Of a stretch of 64,000 nucleotides of DNA, positions 50,984 to 62,259 are shown one piece after another. The stretch is taken from assembly GCF_910589235.1 (NCBI RefSeq), contig NC_060978.1, positions 3,362,877 to 3,426,876 on the forward strand, written 5' to 3'. Under the pieces are notes generated by a model. The model was not told the DNA's origin, made no database searches, and saw only the letters and a list, made by a program, of their open reading frames with translations. Both the position numbers and the translations under genes were made by a program. The DNA comes from Vespa crabro (lineage: Eukaryota; Arthropoda; Insecta; Hymenoptera; Vespidae). Position 1 is the first letter of the stretch; each line of letters starts with the position of its first letter.

Positions 50984-53313
50984 GTATATCTTAATATAAT
51001 ATAATATATAATAATAATTCTTACATTTTTAAAATATCTTACCTTGACGCGCACTAGCAGTTTTGTAAGAGAATATATTGTATTGTGAAGCAAGGTCAAC
51101 CTTTCTGCATGGGAAAGACTGCCCACTTCAAGGGCTGCTGCTTGTTGATCACTACAGCAATCACTTGCTGCAAGAGCTTCTATAACTCTTTGCTTTGTTA
51201 TAGCTCTAACAGTAGTCACAGCCTCCTCTTTGTAAGTATCCACAAAGTGAAAGTGTTTTTGACGTAGTAGTCCAGAAATGATGGAAACAAGTTTATCCTG
51301 TTCGTTGAGGATGTACAAATGATCTCACTGGGAAGATGGACGATAGATTGTTTGCTACTCACTAAAGCTAAAATACTTTTTCAAAAGTATTATGTACTTA
51401 CTCCATCCAACACAACATCTTCTTCACCTAATGGTCTATTCAAATCTGCAGTAGCATACTTTTGAAATTCCGTTGTGAGCATTTTATCGACAAGTTTTTC
51501 CATTTCCGTTAATTGAGAACTCAAATGCCTGAACGGAAACTCAATTAAAATAATATTTAAACTTAATATAAATCGAATAAATATAAAATGTTCACCGAAA
51601 GCTATGCACTCCATTTAATTCTTGCAATAGAATCTCTTGTGTCGTAGATATAAGATCCAATGCTGCAACATAGTCTGGTGTAGAAAGTAATAATTGTATC
51701 ATTGGTTGACTTTGATGTACAGTTGCCATCAGTTTCAATTTTTCATGTACTAAAAATCGATTCGTCCGAGCTCTTTCCAATCTAATGGAAAAAAAAAAAA
51801 GAAAAAAAAAGGGAGAATTAAAAATCGCAATACTGGGATAAAATGCAGATATATGTTTACTTACTGTAAAACTTTTAAAGAATCTTTGACTAGATATTTG
51901 TCAACCTGGTGGATATTTTCTCTTAGCGCTTTTAAAACGGTAATAGTTTGAGATAACTGCTCCATTAAAGCATCATGAGAGGTCATTGCATTGAAGAATG
52001 CTTGAGATTTAGAGGCTACCTGCTCTGCTATTCTAACTTCTACAATATCTAAATAGTGACTCAACTGAAATAACATATTATTTCATATATTATTAAGTAC
52101 TTGCCACCTATGTATATGCATGTCATTAGAATTTATCAGTTCACCTTCTTTTCCATCTGTTCAACATGCGTCACTACGTTATATTCCTTATCTAATAGGC
52201 CATCTTTTGTAAATGGAAATACAGCTTCAAAGTTTTCTCTTTGCGAAAGATCTAAATTTGGTGTTAAAAATATTTTTGGAATATTTAACAAATCAAATTG
52301 ACTTCGATCTGAAAATATTTAATATTCAAGATAAACTCCACCGTACGACGAATGACAAAATATACAATAATATACTGTTACATATCATTGAAAGTATTTA
52401 AAATTATTTACCTAGCGATTTAACTTTTTTTAAATTTGGAAAATTCTGTAGTAATTCATTTGGAGTAGTTGGTCTGGTTGCACTAGAACTCATCCGTGAA
52501 TGTTTACGGTGTCTCTACAAATAGAGATTAAAGAAAAAATTAATCTGAGATATGGTTGTGTCAGTTAGTAAAAGAAAGTTTAAATGAAAATATTATTGCT
52601 TACGCGTGCAATTTTTTTCAGGTATACTTCAAAGTGATGCATAGTAACCTCAGGAAGATAAGGACTTCTTGGAACGTCCATTTTTTCTACAAACCCATCG
52701 CCCCATGTACGAGTAAAGAAATTACTTTGTTTTCCTTTAAATGGATCATTCAACACTGCAGGTAGATTTTGTATAGCCGAATAAACAGTCCAAGTTGAGC
52801 CAGGCTCTAGCAACTGACCATTATTTTTACGTTGGTGTTGCATCGTTGCATGCTTTGTTGCATGGGCTACATAATCTTTATCCGAAACACCTTCCACTGG
52901 AAGACTAGTACATACTCCATTATAACCATACAAGCACACATATGATCCTCCTTCTCTTGAACAATGTCGATCTCTCAAGTGTCTGAAATATATGAATGGA
53001 AATTATTGCAAATTAAAGAGAATCATTGCAAAAGCAAAGAGAAATGAATTGATGAATTAATTATTATTATAATAACATAATCTACTATCTATTAAATATG
53101 CTAAAAATATATATTATAAACATGAATAGACAGTATTTAATTATATGTGAAATAATATAATGAATATATTGTAATAGCATATAACTTCGAGAGGACATTG
53201 GACAAGTGGACCCACCTAATAAAATCTTGAATGTGTTTAAACGTGAGGTTAGTACAATATTCACATACTAAAATCGTAGACACCGATTCGGATGTCACTA
53301 CGATTTTCGCCAT
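49219..53313 (-). CDS. VPS54: VPS54, GARP tethering-complex subunit, with N-terminal zinc-finger module
   Basis: VPS54 (fly scattered) is the GARP-specific subunit that tethers endosome-derived vesicles at the trans-Golgi. Thirteen exons join in frame to 970 residues (human 977): 53216-53313, 52604-52982, 52412-52514, 52145-52308, 51865-52064, 51596-51781, 51402-51528, 51043-51297, 50512-50934, 50154-50434, 49860-50077, 49559-49775, 49219-49480. Matches to human include LSHYLDIVEV, KLKLMATVHQ, ALDLI-TTQE, DLNRPL, ERWKQADVP, SRCCQLVLGAGAMQV (near residue 770), PVPSKSFRNI and NNGGPQHG. Exon 51043-51297 begins at GATAAACTT because that acceptor alone preserves frame and the human spacing. Residues 17-39 (C-x2-C-x13-H-x4-H) and 49-77 (C-x7-C-x15-H-x3-H) form two C2H2-like units that I do not see in human VPS54. 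Head-to-head with TAPT1. Confidence 0.95.
50951..50984. repeat. (CA)n microsatellite in a VPS54 intron
   Basis: A CA run with CG interruptions starting 17 bases upstream of VPS54 exon 50512-50934. On the sense strand it is GT-rich and forms most of the tract before the acceptor. Confidence 0.9.
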
Positions 53314-53599
53314 TTTACATCTATCGTCTTAACTAATCTGTTTAACATCGCCGTGATTAATTTCTTGCTTTATGTCATCGAACGCTCTTCACCAACATTA
53401 TACATATGTACAACTATTTAACGTATGCAGTACACGTCCTCAGTTACATACATTTCACGCGAATACGTTTCAAGTTGTCCAACTGAAAAACACGATTATC
53501 GTGATACTACCACTACTGGCTCTCTCTCTCTCTCTCTCTCGAATGAAAAAGACAAACATGCCGATAATGTTTATCAGAGCAAGCAAGCAATGTAGATAC

Positions 53600-53614
53600 A
53601 CGCGCGCACACACA

Positions 53615-53667
<53 letters not shown>
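53600..53667. repeat. (CA)n-(TA)n microsatellite in the VPS54/TAPT1 promoter region
   Basis: A CGCA-interrupted CA tract runs into TA. Alternating purine-pyrimidine sequence of this kind can adopt Z-form DNA. Confidence 0.9.
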
Positions 53668-53668
<1 letters not shown>

Positions 53669-53810
53669 GCCTGTGGTGTGTGATTTGCAATAACAAAACT
53701 TACTAAACGTTGGGGTCTCTGGCATTTACACGTCATGCTCTATATTATCGACAATCCACCAGAAATAATAGCAATAATCGTAGAGCTTATGAAAGTGTTT
53801 CTCGATTACA

Positions 53811-53875
53811 ATTCGATTAATTCGATTAAATTCGATTAAATTCGATTAAATTCGATTAAATTGAATTAAACTCGA
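53811..53875. repeat. ATTCGATTAA tandem array, about six units
   Basis: Units of 9-10 bases built on ATTCGATTAA repeat head to tail, and the last units have drifted (ATTGAATTAA, ACTCGAT). The array lies within the shared VPS54/TAPT1 upstream region, about 190 bases before the TAPT1 ATG. Confidence 0.85.
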
Positions 53876-54067
53876 TCGTTTGATTTTTTCAAAAATAATT
53901 AATACGGAAGAATAATAATGCGCAGTATCGGTATACGTATCCGTGCATCTACCGTGAACGTTCCATAATATACGATCTCCATGGCAGAACGCTGTCTACT
54001 TTGAGGTTATGAACGATTTGACAACTACATCGACACTGTGTACTTGACGGAATATAAATCAAAAAAT

Positions 54068-56388
54068 ATGGATAGCGAACAAGAGAATACAATAAAATTG
54101 GAAGGTCATGCAGATAGAAAATACATTAGCTTTCAAGGTCTTAAAAAAGCTTCCAAGTGTCCAAGCAATCGTATTGAATGTTTAGATACAAATCAGACCG
54201 ATTCACAACAATTCAATAATCGAGATATTACAAGAAAGAAAGGTACTGTACGGATACACCGTATAAAAATTTGAAGGAACTTTGTACTAACTTGTAAAAA
54301 AATGTTTACATTGTTGTATCAAACATAATAAATTATGTATTTCTTACGTATAACAAGAGAAAGAAAACCTTTATCATAATAAGAACATTTTTTACATGGT
54401 ATTTCTAGGTGTGTCTTTGATGCAATTTGTACAGACAGAATTAACAAGAGGATACCAATTAGAATATGACGAAGAAAGATTTTCTGCAAGAAGAGAGAAG
54501 ATTTATTCGTTTATGAAAATTCCTAGAGAAGTTGAAAAGTTCATGATTTATGGCTTTCTCCAGGTATAAAGTGATGTTTCGCATATTGTTCAATATGAAT
54601 AAGTACAACTAATATTATCTCTTTTACAGTGTGCAGATTCATTTTTATTTGTCTATACATTTTTACCATTAAGATTTATTATGGCATTATGGGCTGTAGC
54701 TACAAGACCCCTTTGGCATTGCTTAGGGTAGATATTTTTTCTTTTTTTTTTTTTTTTATTTATAAATAATCCTACATACATGCATTGTACTATGTAAAAC
54801 GAATAATAATAAATGTTTTTATCAATGATCAATTTGCAGAAGTAAGAAACTTCGTGCCAAAAGAAAAGAAAGGATTTTGAGGCCGGCTGAAGTATGTGAT
54901 TTATTAAAGGGAGTTGTAGTACTAGGTTGCTGGGCAGCCACATGGAAAGTGGACACATCAATGATGTACCATGTAGTCAAAAGTCAGTCGGTGATAAAAT
55001 TATATATTTTTTATAATATGTTAGAAGTAGGAGATCGACTTTTTAGCGCATTTGGTCAGGATACAATAGACGCATTACTTTGGACTGCCACAGAACCACG
55101 TTCTCGAACACGATCAACTCGTTCTCAACACTTGGGAACATTGCCACATCTCCTATTTGCTCTTGCTTATGTCTGTATCCTTATAGCACTCATTCAAAAC
55201 AAATAATAAGATATTTCTTATATCATAATATATTCTTGTATTTTCTACGATATAAAAAGCTTATGAGACTCCTTGACTAAATTTTTTACGACGCATACAG
55301 TGCTGCATAGTATACTGGTGCTATTTCAAGCGACTACCTTAAATGTAGCTATAAACAGCAGCAACAAAGCTCTTCTTACAATAATGATGTCTAATAACGT
55401 AAGTTTTATCCCCTTTAAATATTGCTTTCCCTTGAAAATAATTTATATAAATAAGATTTTATGATATTTCTTTTCAGTTTGTTGAATTAAAAGGTTCTGT
55501 TTTTAAGAAATTTGACAAGAATAATTTGTTTCAATTATCTTGTGCCGATGTCAGAGAACGTTTTCACTTAACGATGTTACTGTTAGCAGTTACATTGCAA
55601 ACAATGAAGGAGTATGCATGGCGAGCTGATAGGCTAATTGTGCTGCTACCTGATTGCGTAATGTTGCTATTAGCAGAAGTCCTTGTTGACTGGGTTTGTA
55701 TATTAAATATTATTATGATATATGAAATACATATGTATTTTTTATTTATTTATTTATTTATCTAGAACTAATATAAATACCATGTTTGTGTGTAAAGGTA
55801 AAGCATGCATTCATCACTCGTTTTAACGAGCTAAGCTCAACTGTCTATAGGGATTACACAGTTAGTTTGGCTTATGATATGGCTCAAACGAGACAAAAAA
55901 CAGCATTTTCTGATCCATCGGATTTGATAGCTCGGAGAATGGGTTTTATCCCATTACCCCTTAGTGTTGCTATGGGCAGGGTATTATGTACAACTTTAAC
56001 ACCATCTGCAAGACCAGCAAATTTCATTTTGTTAATATTAGCGTATCTCATACTCGTAGCTTTACGTATATTAAACAGTCTAATTATTTTGGGTAGAGCA
56101 TGCGATTTAATATCTTCGCATGCACATTCAAATAGAAATGAGACGGGTGAAGAAACATTGATTCAGAATTTAAATAAATCAAGTGCAGATGCAAAAGATC
56201 CGAACCTGGCAACAGCTATATTTTCAAATAGCGCTGTCAGTTTGAATAATGTATGTCTTAACGATGCTCTACTTAAATCAGATGATACTACCGACGACCT
56301 GGATAGATCTGAGGATAACTCGGCTGAAGTTGCCCCACCAGTTAAAAACATTTTAAGAAGTGGAAGTGAACCTCTACTTCCTCAATGA
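54068..56388 (+). CDS. TAPT1: TAPT1-family multi-pass membrane protein
   Basis: TAPT1 is a conserved multi-pass membrane protein; human TAPT1 is needed for ciliogenesis and is associated with the ciliary base. Exons 54068-54242, 54409-54563, 54630-54727, 54840-55174, 55301-55398, 55478-55693 and 55798-56388 join in frame to 555 residues. The start ATG is the first in the frame used. Matches to human TAPT1 run through most of the protein: FVYTFLPLRF, DTSMMYHVVKSQSVIKLYI, YNMLEVGDRLFSAFGQD, LLWTATEP, LFQATTLNVAINSSNKALLTI, MMSNNFVELKGSVFKKFDKN, VKHAFITRFN and ARRMGFIPLPL. Hydrophobic spans fall in exons 3-7. The N-terminal 60 residues and the acidic C-terminal tail (after about residue 475) are not conserved with human. 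It is transcribed divergently from VPS54. Confidence 0.95.
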
Positions 56389-56549
56389 CACCTTTTCTTA
56401 GTATAATTGTAGCTCAAAACTTTTTTGTTCATAAATAATACTAGCCATGTATACATATATGTAGACATACTTATGTGTGTGTGTACATGTTATTCTCAGG
56501 TTTTTTATGATATGAATTAAATATAAGTATTTAAGAAAATAGAAAGAGA

Positions 56550-56555
56550 AATAAA
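56550..56555 (+). terminator. Candidate polyadenylation signal for TAPT1
   Basis: AATAAA lies 162 bases after the TAPT1 stop codon, in AT-rich sequence before the 11-base tandem array. Confidence 0.5.
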
Positions 56556-56716
56556 ATTTCGAGGTACTTTAATACACATTATTTCATTATAGATATCCTA
56601 ATAAATATCCTAATTCGTCCATTATATTTGTAACAAATTATTTTATTGTTACAAATGTAACCAAGTAATGGAGGATATTGTACCCCCTTTCCTGCTTTAT
56701 ACCTGCTTAAGACGTC

Positions 56717-56793
56717 GTGAACTGATCGTGAACTGATCGTGAACTGATCGTGAACTGATCGTGAACTGATCGTGAACTGATCGTGACCTGATG
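56717..56793. repeat. GTGAACTGATC tandem array, seven units
   Basis: Six perfect 11-base copies of GTGAACTGATC follow each other, ending in one diverged copy (GTGACCTGATG). Eleven bases is about one helical turn, so each unit presents TGATC on the same face of the DNA. The array lies downstream of TAPT1. It is too short and spacer-free to be a CRISPR-like array. Confidence 0.93.
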
Positions 56794-56799
56794 GAGGAC

Positions 56800-59690
56800 G
56801 ATCGATGAACAAATCCATACACGAATATTTTATAATTGTTTAAACAATGCAAAATGATTCTGAAAACGATGAGAGGTAATGATTAAACGATATTACATTC
56901 TGTAAAACGTCGCAGAGCTCTTGAGACGCGTTGGACTTGGAATAATTTTCTTTCAGAGTACGTCGATCTTTGGAACAATGCGACTTACCCACTTTCCAGT
57001 TTCCTCCTTTCGTACTCCGAGGATTAAATCTCTGAAATTCACTCTTTCCATACCGTTCCTACATTTAATCGTTTAAATTCGGGAGAGAATCATTAATAAA
57101 TAATGATTATATTTACTAACAATAGTTTTTATCAATATTACAATGATCGTAAGACACGATCGATATAAAATAAATTCTTTTTAATTTAATCTTTCGAGAA
57201 AATAAATCGCGAACTCGGTATAATATAATTAATAAATAAAATTATTTTATTCAAATCCTAACACGTCCAGTTAACAATTGACACTTGAATATTCACTAAC
57301 CTCATGACACCCCGGGAATTAGAGTTTGTAAAGTAGTGTTCCACTTAATTTGTGAGTCTTCAGATGCAATAACCTCCACGTGACATGATACTCGCAGTAT
57401 AGAAGCGTCTAATAGGTCGTATAGCGTCGCGACGATATTACCGATGTCGTGATGATATTTCTTTCCCGTGCCTTCGGTATACATAATGGAGGAAAATAGA
57501 GAGGGTATCGCCTGTGCAGGTCCCCTCTACCACCGATACCGTGATATAATGACAAAGTATAGGTCTTAGGAATAAAGTAAATATAACGTATATTTACATA
57601 TTCTTAATAAAGATTTGATCTTGTCGGCTGCGTTACGGAAGGTTAGATTAAGGATTACGTCACTTAGAATTAACATTCTCAAGCAATAGATTTATGAGAA
57701 CATGGTAGTTCTAGATTTAAAATTACTCGGAATAGATTTAAGAACTAAACGTAATTAATTTATTAATGAAAGAAAAGACTTTAACGAATGACCAACTAGG
57801 AATGATCGAAAAATTATACTCATCAATAACCTTAAAGGAGCGTTGTGCCGCTGTCATATTGGGACGATCGCGATGATGTAGATGGCGATCTCGTCGCGAC
57901 TGTTACGCCTCCTCCGGTAAGATACTAGAACTAACACGCCTCGGCGCCACCTTACGATTATGTATGTGGAATATATCCTATAATTTATAATTATAAAATA
58001 AAATATAATAATGTATAATAATCATTTTACCTTAGCTAATTTTCGATTTATAAGAATTGATTGTTACAGTAACATCTGAATTATTAATATTACCAAAGGT
58101 AATCCAAGGTTAGAGGTTGCACAATCGGTCTTTCTTCATAGCGGCGCATAAATTTCAATTTTGGTGGAAGAGTAGTGAGTTAGTAGTCTTTTGGAAACAT
58201 CTTCAATTTAGCTACAAGAATATGTGACATTATATATGAAAATAACATGATATTGACTGGTCTTTTCAGAATCATTCCAAAACCAAATAAATATCATGAG
58301 TTGATAGCTTTTTTTCTGTTTCAAACCTGTTTCCAATATATAGCCAGTCGACTTTTGAGATAATTTTTTTTGGTATTTCGAAATGTCATCTATTTACTGT
58401 GTAATAATAAATTTTTATTGATCAACGTCTCCTTATATTTTGCTTATTTCATCTTGCTCAATCTCTCACTTTCGCTCACTTTCCCTCCAGCGACGAGATA
58501 CCCAAATCAAAAATTTAATCAAATTTTGGTTATTTCATTTTGCTCACCGCTCTAACTTTCTCTCTCTCTCTCTCTTGCTTTCTCCTTTTTTTTCTCCCCA
58601 TACGACTCATACCAGTGGATTGATGTAGACCATATCGAATGATTTCTCTTCTCGTGGATGTCCGTTGTTACGTCGTAGCTGTCACACGTGGAAATTTAAT
58701 CAATATTTGATAAGGAATACTTGGCATTCTTCTCTTTTTTCTTCTAGTGGTTTCTTCGGAAAACATAAACGTACATATTACACTTTCTTAATGATTAAAT
58801 AAAAAAAAAATGTAATTTTGTAGAAAACACGCACTTTCTATACTCATGTTAAGTGTTTTGTATGTATAACCATATCACTCGTTCGTACATTCGGTCATTA
58901 TCGCTTCTTGTTATCCACTTAAATTGTTTACTTTTTAGAACTATCAATCTCTTAAAATACGAGCTTCTAATCGCCAAACGGGTAGAAATACACATTCTTA
59001 TCTCTCCTACAGCTTACATTTTTATTCCCTAAATCACCGAGATTATCATTACTTTAATATTATTCACCTACGAACCCTAACCCTACATATACTTTCTATA
59101 TATCTTTTCATATACATATACAATGTATCAATTCGAAATAAGACTTTGTGAATTTATAGCTTATTAATAAATTTTTTATAAACAACGATACATATTATAT
59201 TTTCTTAAATGTCTAGAGTGTGACATAGTGCAAAAAAAATTACTTGTTTGTATAATTTATAAGATTAGTAAAAAAAAACAAAACATCGACAGAAATATTA
59301 AACCAATGGTATTCGCACAGTTCTTATTTCGAGGTGTTTGCAAAAAAGTTTATAAATATATATTAAAGTAAGAAGCGTATAAAAATAGGGTTTATAATAT
59401 ATTCGTCATTCAAATGAAGAGTTAATTAATAACCGGTTTATAACACGATGCTCGGTTATAGGAGGAAGAGACATAATTAACTTTTGAACTTTTCTTCGAA
59501 TCTCCTATTTCCCGTCTTACCCAACCGAATGTAAGCATGTTCTTATGTAAGCTCTGATCACGTGAATGTACTGCGTCTTCTTCAAATACTCCTCGTTTTC
59601 CTCTTCCATGCTCACTTCTTTTTAAGACACGATGGCAGGAGTCATTGTGCGCTCCTAACAGATTATCTCTATATCTCAATAATTATTATT
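56800..59690. other. Intergenic stretch, no clear gene
   Basis: A 60-codon ORF at 57302-57484 (minus) and an 85-codon ORF at 59422-59679 (minus) are open but unrecognised. The latter contains KR and RR pairs and a GTAAGA donor-like site, and a second frame on the same strand is also open through part of it. A CT-rich patch spans 58540-58600. Otherwise it is AT-rich sequence without structure I can name. Confidence 0.45.
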
Positions 59691-59756
59691 ATAATCAATA
59701 AATTATTTTTATTTTAATTAAACTGTTTCTATAGTTTTCAATTGATTCAATTCATC

Positions 59757-60225
59757 ATAGAATTCAGTGCAACATTAACTATTATTACAACAATAATAAT
59801 TGGATTGTTCTATAGAATATTACAATACTTTTTAAATAAATTACATATGTATAATAGGATCAAAGGAATCCCGGATCCAAAAGTATATCCAATTGTTGGA
59901 AATATTCATTAATTTGTCGGCAATAACAAAGGTAAATTTCTAAGTGATTTATTTTATATCTAAACTATTTATCCAGTTTTTATTTATAACCTTTTTTCTA
60001 GCTTTATTCAACCAAATTCTAAATCTTGATAAGATTTTTTCTTAAGACTGAATAGTCCAATCATTACTTATAAGAGCGAAGTTGAAATAGTCGAAGCATT
60101 AGTGATAAGAGCGAGGAATATGAAAACCTGAAACCTGCTGTAGGCAATGGTGGTTTGTTAATTGCTCCAGGTGAAGTATATATATTCTACATTGTTTGTT
60201 AATACATAATTATTTACATTATTAA

Positions 60226-60295
<70 letters not shown>

Positions 60296-61484
60296 TACTG
60301 TAAAATATATATATTTCTTTCGATGTCAAATTTTATAAAATTGAAGAATAAATTATTTTGTCTTCTTTATATGCATATAGAAATGAATGTGCTATATAAA
60401 GATGTACAAGATCTTCTCTCATTTTATTTTCTTTTATTGTATACTTGTATGTATGGACGAACGAAATAAGTAAATTATGTAAAGAATTATTTTCCTTTAT
60501 ATTTGCAGCATCAGGAATCCTCATCGAAAATTATTAAGTGAAGTCCTTTTTAAAAAATATGTAAAGTCGCATATGGATGTATTGGTTAATCATTTTGTCT
60601 CTTTAATGAAAAAATTGGAAATTTTGGTTGGAAAAGAATTAGATGTTTGCCATTACGTTTTTTCCTGTACATTGGACGTATTATAAGGTAGAATTCAGAA
60701 AATTTTGAAAAGTTTATAAATTTTATACACACTTGTATGAATTTATTATAATTTTGTTAAAGTTTTTATCGAATCCTTACGTATATAAAGTTGCTGACAA
60801 ATTCGGATTGCAAATTAGCTGAATCTATAGACTGGTAATAATAATGAATTTTTTATATTCGTTATGTTCTTCTGTATTTATTTATAATATCTTTTATCTC
60901 CTTATTCAATGGGATCTATATAACTGCAGAAAGGATTCTGAAATTATGGTTACATCTCTATATAATTTTTTATAACACTGCTCTATAGCAGTTCCCTATG
61001 GAATTTCAGACATGATAACGTACAAGCGAAGCATTTTTTAATCTTTATCGATATAAATATATATTATTTTATGTTTCGAAAGATAATCGAAGATAAAAGG
61101 AATCTGTATTGATAAATGTAATTATTAACCAGAGATTGACAAAGGAAAATTCAGGTAAGAATAATTATAATATATACAATACAATTTTAATTTTCATCTT
61201 GTTTTATAATAATAAAAGATCCTTATTTATCTATCAAAAACAAAAGCCGGAGACATTTTTAAACTTTCGAATCAACGCACGAAGAAGAAAAATAATCGGA
61301 GCAAGATACTCGAGATGATATTAATACGATAGTTATAGCCGTAAGTCGCATTTATTATTTAAGTGCCATAAAATTTTGTTTATTGAATAAAATTTAAGTA
61401 AATAGTATATTACTTTCAGAGAGTACATTAAGCAATACCATTAGCTTTGTAATTTTAATACTTGCTACATTCCCTGATATTCAT
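59757..61484 (+). pseudogene. Decayed CYP4-type cytochrome P450, left copy
   Basis: Pieces of a CYP4-like P450 appear in order with intron-like gaps. At 59757-59931 is the membrane anchor and proline-rich hinge, ending RIKGIPDPKVYPIVGNIH, stop, FVGNNK, with the expected ATG now ATA. At about 60108-60172 is EEYENLKPAVGNGGLLIAPG, the CYP4 GLL(T/I)-type segment. At 60509-60687 is HRKLLSEVLFKKYVKSHMD through GKELDVCHYVFSCTLDVL and a stop. At about 61258-61340 is ESTHEEEK, stop, SEQDTRDDINTIVIA, leading into the I-helix. At about 61421-61484 is LSNTISFVILILATFPDIH. Stops, a missing start and a lost codon in the oxygen-binding motif make it non-functional. The C-terminal heme-cysteine region is not seen. 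Confidence 0.85.
60229..60285. repeat. (TA)n microsatellite inside the left P450 relic
   Basis: A TA run of about 28 units in an intron-like gap of the left pseudogene. It is absent from the right copy, which is deleted there. Confidence 0.95.
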
Positions 61485-61617
61485 GTACGTATATATTACA
61501 CTTTCTTAATTATTTGTCATTTTAATAACGAAACTAATTAGATAAGAGGTTAATATAAAAATTATTTTCATTATATAAATAACGACAAATAATTAAAAAA
61601 ATATAATATGTACGTAC

Positions 61618-62166
61618 TTGAATATCAGGGAATGTAGCAAGCATTAAAAGTACAAAGCTAATAGTAATTGCTGAAGTATCCCTTTCCTTACAAAAATAAG
61701 ACCCTTTTCTTCAATTGTATTTAACAAACAAAATTTTATTACACCTAAATAATAAATGCGACTTACAGCTATAACTATTGTATTAATTTCATCTCGGGTA
61801 TCTTGCTCCGAATATTTTTCTCCTTCGTGCGATGATTCGAATAAAATGTTTAAAAGTGTCTTCGGTTTTTGTTTTTATAACATAAATCTTATCAGTATAA
61901 AAGAAGATGAAAACTAGAATACAGTTGCGTATATAATAATTATTTTTAGCTGAACTTTTCAGCTTCAATACTCGGTCAATTGTACTTCTTATTACATTCA
62001 AAATAGTTAATTAATGAATATTTCCAATAATTGGATATGCTTTTGGATCCAGGATTCCTTTGATCTTATTATACATATATAATTTATTTAAATTGTGTTG
62101 TAATATTCTGTAGAATAATCCTATTAGTATTGCTGTAATAATAGTTAATGTTTCAATGAATTCCAT
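61618..62166 (-). pseudogene. Decayed CYP4-type cytochrome P450, right copy (inverted, internally deleted)
   Basis: On the minus strand, 62166-62011 encodes a P450 N-terminus with an intact ATG (MEFIETLTIITAILIGLFYR, later KGILDPKAYPIIGNIH), ending at the same stop as the left copy. The middle of the gene is deleted. Sequence resumes near 61990 with IRSTIDRVLKLKSS, then ESSHEGEKYSEQDTRDEINTIVIA (ending near 61770) and ERDTSAITISFVLLML to FPDIQ at 61618. That last block is the I-helix oxygen-binding motif, but with Glu where the family has Gly (A-G-x-D-T-S). This copy is truncated but less eroded than the left copy in the I-helix region. Confidence 0.85.
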
Positions 62167-62259
62167 GATGAATTAAATCAATTGAAAGTTATAGAAATAG
62201 TTTAATTCAAATAAAAATCGTTTAATGATTGTAATAATAATTATTTTAATAGTTCCGTT

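Larger units (their letters stand above)
53314..54067. promoter_or_regulatory. Divergent promoter region between VPS54 and TAPT1
   Basis: The two start codons face away from each other across 754 bases, so both promoters must lie here or in unseen 5' exons. The stretch holds (TC)n at 53521-53540, a CA/CG-CA then TA tract at 53600-53667, and a short tandem array of ATTCGATTAA-like units at 53811-53875. No TATA box is obvious, as expected of housekeeping genes. Confidence 0.55.
59700..62250. repeat. Large imperfect inverted repeat built from two P450 copies
   Basis: The outer arms (about 59700-59912 and 62011-62250) and inner arms (61431-61525 and 61578-61672) are reverse complements at roughly 85% identity by eye, around a centre near 61550. 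The arms are unequal because the right copy lacks the middle exons. The spacer between the inner arms is about 50 bases, so the inner pair could extrude as a hairpin. Confidence 0.8.

Noticed and set aside
51298..51320. Extending the VPS54 exon upstream to include MYILNEQ
   Set aside because: No in-frame acceptor gives this without a stop. The CAG at 51300-51298 keeps frame and matches human spacing (VLDG-DKLVSII against VLEEERLISLV).
56717..56793. CRISPR array
   Set aside because: The direct repeats have no spacers, and the window is a eukaryotic nuclear genome.
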